From Pontibacter sp. G13 (lineage in GTDB: Bacteria > Bacteroidota > Bacteroidia > J057), in assembly GCF_031851795.1 (NCBI RefSeq), contig NZ_CP134696.1, positions 1,731,576 through 1,795,575 of the forward strand: a stretch of DNA of 64,000 nucleotides, written 5' to 3'. Positions 44,039-52,724 of the stretch are shown here, piece by piece. A program made the translations under genes and the position numbers. The notes beneath the pieces are model-generated. The model was not told the DNA's origin. It saw only the letters and a list, made by a program, of their open reading frames with translations, and made no database searches. Numbering within the stretch: position 1 is the first letter of the stretch; every line of letters starts with the position of its first letter.

Positions 44039-45613
44039 CTACTCGAGATTGCGGATGGCTTTGGCAAGCAATTCCGATTTCGGAGAAAATGGAATCTCAA
44101 GCAAAGAAACTTCTAAAGCTTGGGTGGTGTATTTTTGGTGCAATAGAATCAACGTTTCCTTCAAGTTACTTGGCGCACTACTTCTATCTCCATTGAAATA
44201 ATCTTTGATTTCTTGGGGAATGACCTGAAAATCATCTGCCAGAATCAGCTTGATTAATTCAATAATATCCGGACAAGTCATCGTACCCACTACTTGGGAT
44301 AAATCATCGATGTCGGTCACTGCATTGTAGGCATTGCATTCACCTTCATTGGGAGGCCAATGTTCTAGATAGTCTTGACAGGAGATGGTATTCCAAGGCC
44401 TGATGTCATCACGTTTATGAGCAAAGTAATTGGGTTCCCGTAAATCCAACAATCCATCCACACCGCACAAGTTGGGAGAAGATTTGTCTGGAGTACCTGC
44501 GGCAATTCCAGCGGAGATCAATTGGCCATCGGAATCATAGGTACATTGCTGGCCAGCAGCGCCGAATTCATCCGGAAGCCAACGGACCTCAAAGCTCGCG
44601 CCATAATGATAGATTTCCAGAGACGCCGGTTTCCCGCAATCCACCCATTCCCCAGCAGGTTCCGTCGTCGCTCCACGGGCAACTGCATCCGAATAGGAAC
44701 AGGGACAATCCGGAAGGGAACGGTACCAATTCGAACTTGTAGGAAGGCCTCCACCTCCAGCACTTGGACAATAGACCTGATACTCCCAAGCCGTTCCTCC
44801 ATCGAGACAGCCAAACATATACACCTCCACTTGACGGCCCACGGTTGGATCATATTCGAAGGAAATGGTCTTGGAATGTCCCCTATACCCATCTCCGGGG
44901 ACCACCTGTGAACATCTTTTGGCTGCGGGAAGGGCATTTTCTTCCAGCGTTTCATTGGCGGAAGTGTAAATCCATTCTCCAGCGTAACGGATATCCACAC
45001 GATCTGGGACAGAATAAGTGTCGAAATAGACATAGGCAGTGCCTGATTCGCCCCCTAGATCATAGGAACCTACATGAATTCCGTCATTGCCACGTACAGC
45101 TGGAGGCAATTGCCCGAGATCACAGTAGTCTTCGACTTGATTGACCAATACTTTCAGCTCCCGTGACTCACTGACTTCGGAACCCCAATAGAGGCAATAG
45201 GAAATCTGAAAATCTCCAGGTAACACGTTGGACGGAATCAAGATGGATACAATCTGGCCACTCTGGGTCCCATCATCCAACGGCACCTTCCAGTAGTTGG
45301 CACTGCCTTCGACTTGCAGGTAAACCCCCTCCACTTCAATTCCTCCCGAGAAGATAAAGGGCAGGAATAGGATACTGTTGTTGGAGACAGTGGCCTGATT
45401 TTGATAATCTGTGATGACGACCGCCGAGGAATTGGGCCTAGGTGCATCCCCTTCAAAATTGGCACCAGCAATCCCCAAATGCGTGCTGAGCTTGGTAGGC
45501 TGTGAGGAAGGATCGATCACATCGTAAGGCGCACGGCTGTCAGCTTCAGGTTTCACGCAACCTGAAATCACCCAACACAGAACGCATGCTGAGAGTAGGA
45601 AAATTTGTTTCAT
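44039..45613 (-). CDS. Large lipoprotein of unknown function
   Basis: 524 aa with a lipobox ending at the Cys of WVISGC. The N-terminal 150 residues read like a beta-sandwich (NNSILFLPFIFSGGIEVEGV). A middle domain (GSYDLGGESGTAYVYFDTYS ... PDRVDIRYAGEWIYTS) resembles a carbohydrate-binding or LCCL-like beta domain. A cysteine-rich stretch (CGKPASLEIYHYG, QQCTYDSDGQLISAGIA) and a helical C-terminus follow. No family could be named. It follows the beta-barrel gene by 28 bp, so the two probably form an operon. Confidence 0.72.
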   Translation of the reverse strand: MKQIFLLSACVLCWVISGCVKPEADSRAPYDVIDPSSQPTKLSTHLGIAGANFEGDAPRPNSSAVVITDYQNQATVSNNSILFLPFIFSGGIEVEGVYLQVEGSANYWKVPLDDGTQSGQIVSILIPSNVLPGDFQISYCLYWGSEVSESRELKVLVNQVEDYCDLGQLPPAVRGNDGIHVGSYDLGGESGTAYVYFDTYSVPDRVDIRYAGEWIYTSANETLEENALPAAKRCSQVVPGDGYRGHSKTISFEYDPTVGRQVEVYMFGCLDGGTAWEYQVYCPSAGGGGLPTSSNWYRSLPDCPCSYSDAVARGATTEPAGEWVDCGKPASLEIYHYGASFEVRWLPDEFGAAGQQCTYDSDGQLISAGIAAGTPDKSSPNLCGVDGLLDLREPNYFAHKRDDIRPWNTISCQDYLEHWPPNEGECNAYNAVTDIDDLSQVVGTMTCPDIIELIKLILADDFQVIPQEIKDYFNGDRSSAPSNLKETLILLHQKYTTQALEVSLLEIPFSPKSELLAKAIRNLE

Positions 45614-45641
45614 GTCTTTGAATTGGGAATAGGTGAAATCA

Positions 45642-46454
45642 TCAAGTACCGGGAATGGAAATGGAAGTTGGATCGAATACGTAGCCGATCACCAGACCTA
45701 TCCCCAGATTATGGACAGGTGCAGCGCTCGCCAATATGTTGTGGGAAAAAGTGCTGTAGAGGCGGGCGTTGAACTGGTCATTGATCTGATACCGGAGTGC
45801 CAATGAAGCTGATGGAACAAACCCCCGATTGTAGGCAGGAAGGCGAATCTCAGATCGTGCTTCATCTGTAGACAATTGCTCACTTCGTGCACCATTGATG
45901 CGTACTTCTCTGTCAAATCGGGAAAGGACCCTGACTGAAGAATCTCCAGAAAAACTGGCCATTACGCCTAATTCGAAGGAAAACGCCCCAGCTGTATGAA
46001 CTGTCACCCCCAACGGAATCTCCACGGTTTTCTTTTTGATCTTGTACACCTCGGTGATGTACTCATCATATTGAAAATCCGGATCATGGTAGGAATAGGT
46101 GGTCCGGACCCGATAACCTTTGCTGACGAATTGCAGACCCGCATTCAGGGAAAGGGACTCTGACCATTCGTAGTTGCACCTGAATCCCAACAAGCCGGAA
46201 ACCATCGGTGTGATGGAACCTTCATAGTCGTAGTTGATAAAACTAGGATTCTCTTCTTCAGAGTAGGGTTCTCCGAAGGCAGAAACCCAAGGGCCCAAGG
46301 CGATCTGGGTGACTGGTCCAGCATACACCTCGAATTCAAATGGAGAATTCTGGGCATTGGGTTGGGCTTTGAAAGCCAATTGCTGAGCCCCTAGCCATGC
46401 GGGAAAGGCACAGATTCCCGACAGGAGCCATAGGCCCAAAAGATGTCTTTTCAT
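45642..46454 (-). CDS. Outer-membrane beta-barrel protein
   Basis: 270 aa from the ATG at 46454, with a signal peptide ending near LGAQ. Alternating strands and aromatic girdle residues indicate an outer-membrane barrel of the PorT/OmpA-like type: LLGFRCNYEWSESLSLNAGL, FVSKGYRVRTTYSYHDPDF, SASLALRYQINDQFNARLYS and a final NLGIGLVIGYVFDP. It precedes the 524-aa lipoprotein by 28 bp. Confidence 0.75.
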   Translation of the reverse strand: MKRHLLGLWLLSGICAFPAWLGAQQLAFKAQPNAQNSPFEFEVYAGPVTQIALGPWVSAFGEPYSEEENPSFINYDYEGSITPMVSGLLGFRCNYEWSESLSLNAGLQFVSKGYRVRTTYSYHDPDFQYDEYITEVYKIKKKTVEIPLGVTVHTAGAFSFELGVMASFSGDSSVRVLSRFDREVRINGARSEQLSTDEARSEIRLPAYNRGFVPSASLALRYQINDQFNARLYSTFSHNILASAAPVHNLGIGLVIGYVFDPTSISIPGT

Positions 46455-46574
46455 GAATTTGGGAGGTTGAATGGAAAGATGATGGCAGGCAAGGATCAAT
46501 CTGGATATTCTCTGTCTGTATGGATCAACAAGGACCAAAAACATCACCATCATTTCTACCCCCAAAAGACAGGG

Positions 46575-46619
46575 AAGCCTCGCCTTTCCTCCTCTGTTTC
46601 AAGGAAAAAGGCGAGGCTT
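46575..46619 (-). terminator. Terminator of the bestrophin gene
   Basis: AAGCCTCGCCTTT / AAAGGCGAGGCTT 13-bp stem, about 37 bp after the stop codon. Confidence 0.65.
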
Positions 46620-46655
46620 ACATTGGTGGAGCCCCCCAAAAAGGGGTGGAGACCC

Positions 46656-47717
46656 TTACATCTGGACATGATTGTGATCTGGGAATTGGGAGGGAATAAG
46701 GTCCGCCGACTCGTCCAGCATCTGGCGAATGTCGATCTCAATCCCTCTAGCAATTGTCGAAATCGGCACATCATTCGCAGTCCCCTCGAAGGGATTTTCC
46801 CCTACACGCCCAATCCGCTCCATCGTATGAAAAACCCAGGAGACAATCCCGATGAAGGGTACAGACAACCACACAAAATGGTCTCCGATGATGGGAAAGA
46901 GGCCGGAGATATGTTCCCCGATTTTGGCAAATTCAGGGACTACGCCAAATGGCAGGAGAATGAGGAAAATCCATACGAAATAGTAGCCCAATGAGGCATA
47001 CTGACGTGGATAGGGGAAATTCTTGATCCGCTCAGATTTCCCTTGGAGGGTGAACAGCTCCTCCAACACATTCTCCAAATTCAGGAAGGCAAAATCCCAG
47101 ATCAGGCCTTGCTCCTTCAGGATTCGTAGATGCCTAGATTGAAGATACAGCAAAGCTGTCGCCTTATTGCCTTTGCTCATGACATGGTGCCGCTCCTCTG
47201 GAGAAAGATAGAGGTAGAGGTCATCATCGAGGCTCGTCACTCGCTCGGGAATGTAGATGGAGCTGGACCACTCACGATTGGTGACGTGTTGGTCAAATAC
47301 CTCCCATTCGCGAGATTGGCGCATGGCATGTCTGAGCGCAGTCAGCCAAGCTACATGACGATAAATCAGGATTCGTTGGGCTTCTTTGACAGACTCTGGA
47401 CCAAGGGGCAATTTGGCATATTCATCCGAAACCATGTCTTGAACCTTCATCCCAAAAGTTCGGGAGGTGTTGACAATTCCCCCCCAGATTTTCCGGGCTT
47501 CCCAAATTCGTCCGTAAGCGGCATTGTTCTGAAAGCCAATAATGAAGGCTACAGCGGTACCAATGACCGCGAGGGGTGTCCAAGGAACTTTGAGAAATGT
47601 ATACCCGAGGATTTCATACAGAATGGTGACCAATAGCCCAAACAAGAGGAACATCAAGGTTTCCCAGCGCGTCCAAAGGGCCATCTCTTTGACGGAATAC
47701 CGCTTTTTGGTAAGCAT
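46656..47717 (-). CDS. Bestrophin-family (UPF0187) ion channel
   Basis: 353 aa, the typical length of bacterial bestrophins, which form pentameric anion or cation channels in the inner membrane. The family core VIGTAVAFIIGFQNNAAYGR followed by IWEARKIWGGIVNTSR is unmistakable. Transmembrane segments include WETLMFLLFGLLVTILYEIL and YASLGYYFVWIFLILLPFGV. The C-terminal GENPFEGTANDVPISTIARG is also diagnostic. Stands alone with its own terminator. Confidence 0.93.
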   Translation of the reverse strand: MLTKKRYSVKEMALWTRWETLMFLLFGLLVTILYEILGYTFLKVPWTPLAVIGTAVAFIIGFQNNAAYGRIWEARKIWGGIVNTSRTFGMKVQDMVSDEYAKLPLGPESVKEAQRILIYRHVAWLTALRHAMRQSREWEVFDQHVTNREWSSSIYIPERVTSLDDDLYLYLSPEERHHVMSKGNKATALLYLQSRHLRILKEQGLIWDFAFLNLENVLEELFTLQGKSERIKNFPYPRQYASLGYYFVWIFLILLPFGVVPEFAKIGEHISGLFPIIGDHFVWLSVPFIGIVSWVFHTMERIGRVGENPFEGTANDVPISTIARGIEIDIRQMLDESADLIPSQFPDHNHVQM

Positions 47718-47860
47718 TGCAAGCTGATAGTTGGAGGTTCGAGGTGAGAATTCCCCAATTGCCTCCGCATTCGAAGCTTGAGCGCAATTGGGAAAAGCTC
47801 CTTAAATATAGGAAAGCCCTTGAAATACAGCGCGCTTTCTACCTTCCATGCCTGTAAGGC

Positions 47861-48163
47861 TCAGTCAAACTCCCCGCGGGCCCATTTCTCCTGCAAGGCT
47901 TTGTATTCCTCGATAGGCTCGCAAGTCATCCAATTGATTGCATGTTTACGGCAAGCCCGGATGTGAAATATGAGTCCAATCAGCGGATGTCCTACAATGA
48001 AGAGTAAACTCCAAGGGCCCCAGAAATGAGCGATTACTCCCGAAATGGACAGGTAAAACAGGAATTTTCCGGGGATCTTCCATCGAGGTTGGACATATTT
48101 TCCGGCGTGCAAAAATCCGAGCATCCAGATCCCGGAGGCGATCAAGAGGTACATCCAAGGCAT
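47861..48163 (-). CDS. Small membrane protein of unknown function
   Basis: 100 aa from the ATG at 48163; a longer start at 48202 would overlap the upstream epimerase gene by 26 bp. Three hydrophobic stretches are visible: MYLLIASGIWMLGFLHA, FLFYLSISGVIAHFWG and LLFIVGHPLIGLIFHI. The tail KHAINWMTCEPIEEYKALQEKWARGEF is soluble. Likely co-transcribed with the epimerase gene. No family recognised. Confidence 0.68.
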   Translation of the reverse strand: MPWMYLLIASGIWMLGFLHAGKYVQPRWKIPGKFLFYLSISGVIAHFWGPWSLLFIVGHPLIGLIFHIRACRKHAINWMTCEPIEEYKALQEKWARGEFD

Positions 48164-48176
48164 ACGTAGGGCAGGT

Positions 48177-49142
48177 TTAGGAGGAAATTTTGAGGGCTTC
48201 AAGCCCCTGAGCGACCTTTACGATCGGGCGGTAACCAAGTTCCCGTTTGGCCTTGTCAATGCGAATAACGCAATTTTTGGCCATGAGGCAGGCAGCGAAA
48301 TAAGTGATCGGAGGGGCTTGCTTTCGTTTGGCGAGTCGGTAGGCTATGTCGGCCATTCTGGCAGCGGGAAGCACCGCCCAACTTGGCAGGGATTTCTCGG
48401 GAGGTTCGATCCCTTGGGTATGGAGGAGTTCCGTAAGGAAATACTTTTGATCCACCAATTCTCCATCTGTTATGAAGTAAATCTCTCCGGGAGTGCCTTT
48501 TTGAAGCATCAGCTTGAGGCCATGGACGAGGTTGTCCACATGGGTCGGACTGTTCAGCGCCTTGCCCTTGTCCACCCACACGAAGGTTCCCGCTTTGACA
48601 GCATCCACCAATGCGGGAAGGATGGTCTTGTCTCCGGGTCCCCAGACAAATCGCGGTCTTAGCACCATCGTCTCGAATACGCCCGGAATATTGGACTGAA
48701 CCACCAGTTTTTCCGCCTCGCGTTTGGTCTCGGAATAGAAGAAAGGGGTCCGTTTGGGATAGGGAGTTCGTTCGTCGATTCCCATCAGATGACCGCCATT
48801 CATCAAGACTGCCTCTGTACTGATATGGATAAATTTCCGGACACCAGCCACTTGGGCGGTTTTGAGCAATTGGCGGGTCCCCTCGACATTCGTTTGCCAG
48901 AATTGCTTGTGCGTTCCCCAGTCATCGACCATCGCAGCGGCATGAATCACACAGTCCGCAGGGGCAAGGTCTGTAGGCCTTACCTGTCCAAGCGCACATC
49001 TCACGGGCGTAAATCCCATTCGTTCAATCCGGGCAGCGGAAAGCTGAGATCGCGCCATGGCATGAATCTCGTGTTCCTTTCCCAGCGAACGGGCAATTGC
49101 GCCGCCAATGAATCCCGAAGCCCCGGTGATAAACATTCGCAT
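48177..49142 (-). CDS. NAD-dependent epimerase/dehydratase (extended SDR)
   Basis: 321 aa. The cofactor motif is FITGASGFIGGAIA (GxxGxxG) and the catalytic Tyr/Lys are in FYSETKREAE. VIHAAAMVDDWG and NVEGTRQLLK are typical of the NAD-dependent epimerase/3-beta-HSD-like branch. The reaction cannot be read from sequence; candidates are sugar nucleotide or sterol-like alcohol oxidation. The small membrane gene follows directly. Confidence 0.85.
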   Translation of the reverse strand: MRMFITGASGFIGGAIARSLGKEHEIHAMARSQLSAARIERMGFTPVRCALGQVRPTDLAPADCVIHAAAMVDDWGTHKQFWQTNVEGTRQLLKTAQVAGVRKFIHISTEAVLMNGGHLMGIDERTPYPKRTPFFYSETKREAEKLVVQSNIPGVFETMVLRPRFVWGPGDKTILPALVDAVKAGTFVWVDKGKALNSPTHVDNLVHGLKLMLQKGTPGEIYFITDGELVDQKYFLTELLHTQGIEPPEKSLPSWAVLPAARMADIAYRLAKRKQAPPITYFAACLMAKNCVIRIDKAKRELGYRPIVKVAQGLEALKISS

Positions 49143-49198
49143 AGGTCGTGATTGGAGATAGGATCTGGCCTACGTGATCCGCAGGCCAGATCTTGAGA

Positions 49199-49432
49199 TT
49201 AGGATTTCATCCAACCCAACAAGCCCCGTTTTTTGGGGGAAATGTTGAATCCTGCCCCTTGTACCAACTCCATGACAGAATCAGCAGTCAAAGCTCCCTC
49301 AACAGTCAATATCTTGTCAGGATGGGCAGTATCCACCTCCCATTGCTCGATTTCCTGCACCTGATCCAGTACAGGCTTCACTTTGGCGATACAACCGCCG
49401 CAGTTGATATTGGTTTTGAAAGTATGTTTCAT
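49199..49432 (-). CDS. HMA-domain heavy-metal (copper) binding protein
   Basis: 77 aa, a single ferredoxin-like heavy-metal-associated domain. The metal motif is NCGGCIAKVKPVL (CGGC in place of the usual MxCxxC). Strand pattern EQWEVDTAHPDKILTVEGAL fits CopZ-type chaperones. It lies 75 bp downstream of a copper ATPase gene, supporting a role in passing Cu(I) to or from that pump. Confidence 0.85.
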   Translation of the reverse strand: MKHTFKTNINCGGCIAKVKPVLDQVQEIEQWEVDTAHPDKILTVEGALTADSVMELVQGAGFNISPKKRGLLGWMKS

Positions 49433-49507
49433 TGTTCAAAAGATGTTTGAACATCAAGTTACGGAATCCTCGCAAGATGGATGACGTCCCTCAAGACTTT
49501 TGTCCAC

Positions 49508-51631
49508 TTACTTCAACCGTTTGACTCGAAGTCGCAGAGAATTCCCAATCACCACGACATCGGAAAGCGCCATCGTAGCAGCCGCCAAAGCAGGGATGAG
49601 ATATCCCAGTGCTGCAAACGGAATCGCCACGGTGTTGTAGAAAAACGCCCAGAAAAGATTCTGACGAATGGTCACAACAGTATGGTGGCTGATTTTGTGC
49701 AGCTCCTCGAGTCGCTCCAGATCTTCATTCAACAGCACCACCTCGGAAGCCTGAATGGCTACCTGTGTAGCTTTTCCCAGGGATATCCCGACTTGAGCCC
49801 GAGCCAGGGAAGGGGCGTCATTGATGCCGTCTCCCACCATCACGGTGTTTTGATCTTGGGACCAAGCTGTGATCCGCTCCAATTTCTCATGCGGCAGTTG
49901 CTCGGCAAAGACCGAGTCAATCCCAAGGGAATCCGCGACCCGTTCACAAGAGGCCCGTCGATCACCACTAAGCATGACAGGGGTAATGCCTTTGCTTTTG
50001 AGGTAGTAGATCAAATTCGCAGCGCCCGGCCTAATTTGATCCTGCAGATCCAAGCTGGCCCACAATTGTCCATCTTTGAGTAGGTATAGACTGTGGCTCA
50101 AATCCTCAGTCAACCCCTCGGCAATCCGGAAACTCCCAAGTTGGTATTGGCTGCCATCAGGTCCAACTGCATGCATACCCACTCCTTTCATCTCCTTGAC
50201 CTCACGCATCTGGGCGGCATCCACCATCGGCCAAGCTTGTGCCAATGACTGAGCAATCGGATGGGTGGAATACAACTCGATTCCCTTGATTACAGCTTGG
50301 ACGGCCATTTCCTCGCCCGAAGGTGCCTGCAATTCTGCCACTTCAAAAGCGCCCGTCGTCAGGGTACCCGTTTTGTCGAAAACCCAAGTCTGCGATTTGT
50401 CCAGTTTCTCCAATGTGCGCCCTCCTTTTATCAAGAGGCCCAATTTGCTTGCACGACCAATTCCGACAATGACAGCAGTCGGTGTCGCCAATCCCATCGC
50501 ACAAGGACAGGCAATAACCAGCACTGCAATACTTTGCAACATGGCAGCTCGCAACCCCAAGTCAAAGCCCCAATAGGCCAAGATGAAGGTCAAGGCAGAA
50601 ATTGACAAAACCACGGGAACGAAAACTGCACTAATCCTATCCGCCAATTGCTGGATATCGGGTTTGTCGGCCTGTGCTTGCCTGACCATCCGGATGATTT
50701 GGGAGAGCACGGTTTCCTTGCCGATGGCCTTTGCTTCGATTCGAAGGTTTCCGGAAACGAGGATGGTACCTGCGACCACAGAATCCCCCATAGACCGATC
50801 CACAGGAAGGCTTTCGCCCGAGATCATGGATTCATCCAATGTGGCTTCTCCTCCCGCAATGATGCCATCCACCGGAATCTGATCTCCGGTGTTGATTTGG
50901 AGTAAGTCGCCTACTTTCACGCGTTGCGCGGGGATGGTTTCGAGCGTTTCCCTCCCTGATTCATCCATCGTAATTCTCCTGGCAGATTTGGGCTGGAGAT
51001 GTACCAGATCCTTAACTGCACTCGTGGTCTTCTTGACGGCGCGATGCTCCAGGACATTTCCCAACAAAACCAGCGAAATGATACTCGCAGCGGTCTCATA
51101 GAACATGTAATCGGGGCCTAGTCCCATGACCGTACCGTACAAGCTATATCCATAGGCAGACAACGCACCGATGGTAATCAGCACATCCATATTGGCTACG
51201 CCCGACCTCAGAGAAGCGAGACCAGAACGGCCAAAGTGGTACATCCCCATGAGAAAGACAGGGGTGGACAATGCCAATTGGACATTCGGGTTGTGAAGCC
51301 AATGCCAAGACACGAACATGTGCAGAATCAGCGGGATGGTGAAGATGATGGAAAGGCCAAACAGCCATTCAATCTTGCTGAATCCTCCTGCTTCGTTGGG
51401 ATCGTGGACTACCTGAAACCCCAATTGGGAAATTCCCTTCTCTAGATCTTTGAGGGATTTTTCGGCTCTATTGTCAAAGCTGACGATTCCGCTACTGAAA
51501 TCCACGGATACGGATTCCATCCCCGCCTGCTGTAAATATCGCTCCACGCCCAAGGCACAGTTCGTACAAGTCATCCCCTGCACGTTCATCTCCACATGTT
51601 GTGTGGGGGTCAATGTATGAGTTGTATCCAT
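49508..51631 (-). CDS. copA: Copper-exporting P1B-type ATPase (CopA)
   Basis: 707 aa, one N-terminal HMA domain (GMTCTNC, Cys22 and Cys25), eight predicted membrane helices and all P-type signatures. These are the actuator loop SGESLPVDR, the transport-site CPC in IACPCAMGLATP, phosphorylated Asp in FDKTGTL, an HP motif in YSTHPIAQSL and the hinge MVGDGINDAP. The membrane YNT (AFFYNTVAIPFAA) and MxxS signature (MALSDVVVI) indicate a Cu+-ATPase. It pumps Cu(I) out of the cytoplasm. The small HMA protein follows. Confidence 0.95.
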   Translation of the reverse strand: MDTTHTLTPTQHVEMNVQGMTCTNCALGVERYLQQAGMESVSVDFSSGIVSFDNRAEKSLKDLEKGISQLGFQVVHDPNEAGGFSKIEWLFGLSIIFTIPLILHMFVSWHWLHNPNVQLALSTPVFLMGMYHFGRSGLASLRSGVANMDVLITIGALSAYGYSLYGTVMGLGPDYMFYETAASIISLVLLGNVLEHRAVKKTTSAVKDLVHLQPKSARRITMDESGRETLETIPAQRVKVGDLLQINTGDQIPVDGIIAGGEATLDESMISGESLPVDRSMGDSVVAGTILVSGNLRIEAKAIGKETVLSQIIRMVRQAQADKPDIQQLADRISAVFVPVVLSISALTFILAYWGFDLGLRAAMLQSIAVLVIACPCAMGLATPTAVIVGIGRASKLGLLIKGGRTLEKLDKSQTWVFDKTGTLTTGAFEVAELQAPSGEEMAVQAVIKGIELYSTHPIAQSLAQAWPMVDAAQMREVKEMKGVGMHAVGPDGSQYQLGSFRIAEGLTEDLSHSLYLLKDGQLWASLDLQDQIRPGAANLIYYLKSKGITPVMLSGDRRASCERVADSLGIDSVFAEQLPHEKLERITAWSQDQNTVMVGDGINDAPSLARAQVGISLGKATQVAIQASEVVLLNEDLERLEELHKISHHTVVTIRQNLFWAFFYNTVAIPFAALGYLIPALAAATMALSDVVVIGNSLRLRVKRLK

Positions 51632-51800
51632 CAGGTATCAAAGTTTGGTCGGGGACTTGCCTTTTTTCCTAAAACCCAACAACAACGCGTCATTCCACGG
51701 CAAGCCCCTTCAAACAAATATACGGAGTCAGGTTACAGCGCAAAACCCTTTTGATCAATCTCAGGCATGCCTTTTCCCCCTTCCGCCAGTCAATTTTCTT

Positions 51801-51808
51801 TACCTTTG
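51801..51808 (+). promoter_or_regulatory. Candidate -7 box for the DUF1573 gene
   Basis: TACCTTTG, an exact match to TAnnTTTG, about 85 nt upstream of the start codon. No TTG was found at the ideal -33 distance. Confidence 0.45.
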
Positions 51809-51892
51809 AAGTGTGCTGTTTTTTTACCTAATATTTTAGTTGTTTCTGAACGGGTAATTTCCCTTTTTAGCGACTGACAAATTCAACGATTT

Positions 51893-52633
51893 ATGAAACA
51901 ATTGACTGTATACTTGACCGCCTTTCTGATGGTAGGCGTAGTGGCGGTTTCTTCCGTCTCTGCTCAGACCGAATCCGACATCAATGTCAGCAAGGAATTG
52001 AAGAAAGTGTTGAAAGAGCTTCCTGCCGATGCGCAAATGGAAGTATTGGAATATGCGAAACGCAAGCAGAAAGCGTTGGCTCGCCTAGAAGAGCGCAAAG
52101 CCCAACAACGCGCCAAATTGGATGCTGCTGTAGCTGAACAGCAAGCGCGTACCCAGCAGTCTGTGACCACTGCACAGCCCAAACAAGGTCAGCAGCTGAA
52201 TCTCAATCAGGACAGAACCAGCAATGTGACCATCCCTAATCCTGCCAACGCTCAGACTCCTGCGCGTCCGCCATACCTGGAAGAGGCAGAGAGCATGACC
52301 GCTACCACCGTTGAGTGGGGAGAGACCATGCACAAGTTTGGAAAGGTTGTGACTGGCACCAAAGTGAACCACACTTTCAAATTCAAAAATACTGGTGACC
52401 AACCGCTGAAGCTCACCCGTGTGAAGGCTTCCTGCGGATGTACCACCCCAAAATGGACCAAAGAAGAAATCGCTCCCGGCGAAGAAGGAATCATCGAGGT
52501 GACCTTCAACACTTCCGGTAAGTCTGGTCCTCAGCGCAAAACCGTTACCGTAACTGGAAACTTCGAGCCCATCAACATGGTGCTTCGTATCCAAGGAGAA
52601 GTAACGCCTAAAGCTCCTGCTTCTACCAACTAG
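51893..52633 (+). CDS. Secreted coiled-coil protein with DUF1573 domain
   Basis: 246 aa with a signal peptide ending near VSAQ. Residues about 30-85 are strongly helical and charged (EYAKRKQKALARLEERKAQQ), a likely coiled coil. A Gln/Asn-rich linker (about 90-130) leads to the C-terminal DUF1573 beta-sandwich, with WGETMHKFGKVVTGTKVNHT, FKFKNTGDQPL and the signature KASCGCTTPKW. DUF1573 is a HYDIN/ASH-like Ig domain common in Bacteroidota envelope proteins, function unknown. Confidence 0.85.
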   Translation: MKQLTVYLTAFLMVGVVAVSSVSAQTESDINVSKELKKVLKELPADAQMEVLEYAKRKQKALARLEERKAQQRAKLDAAVAEQQARTQQSVTTAQPKQGQQLNLNQDRTSNVTIPNPANAQTPARPPYLEEAESMTATTVEWGETMHKFGKVVTGTKVNHTFKFKNTGDQPLKLTRVKASCGCTTPKWTKEEIAPGEEGIIEVTFNTSGKSGPQRKTVTVTGNFEPINMVLRIQGEVTPKAPASTN

Positions 52634-52654
52634 TCTTGGTTGAAGCTAGCTTCA

Positions 52655-52695
52655 AAAAACTCAGGCTGCCTGAAACAGGCAGCCTGAGTTTTTTT
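52655..52695. terminator. Bidirectional intrinsic terminator
   Basis: AAAAACTCAGGCTGCCTG / CAGGCAGCCTGAGTTTTTTT around AAA. Convergent genes on both sides. Confidence 0.92.
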
Positions 52696-52724
52696 AGAGG
52701 CTATCGAAGGAAATTGATATGGTA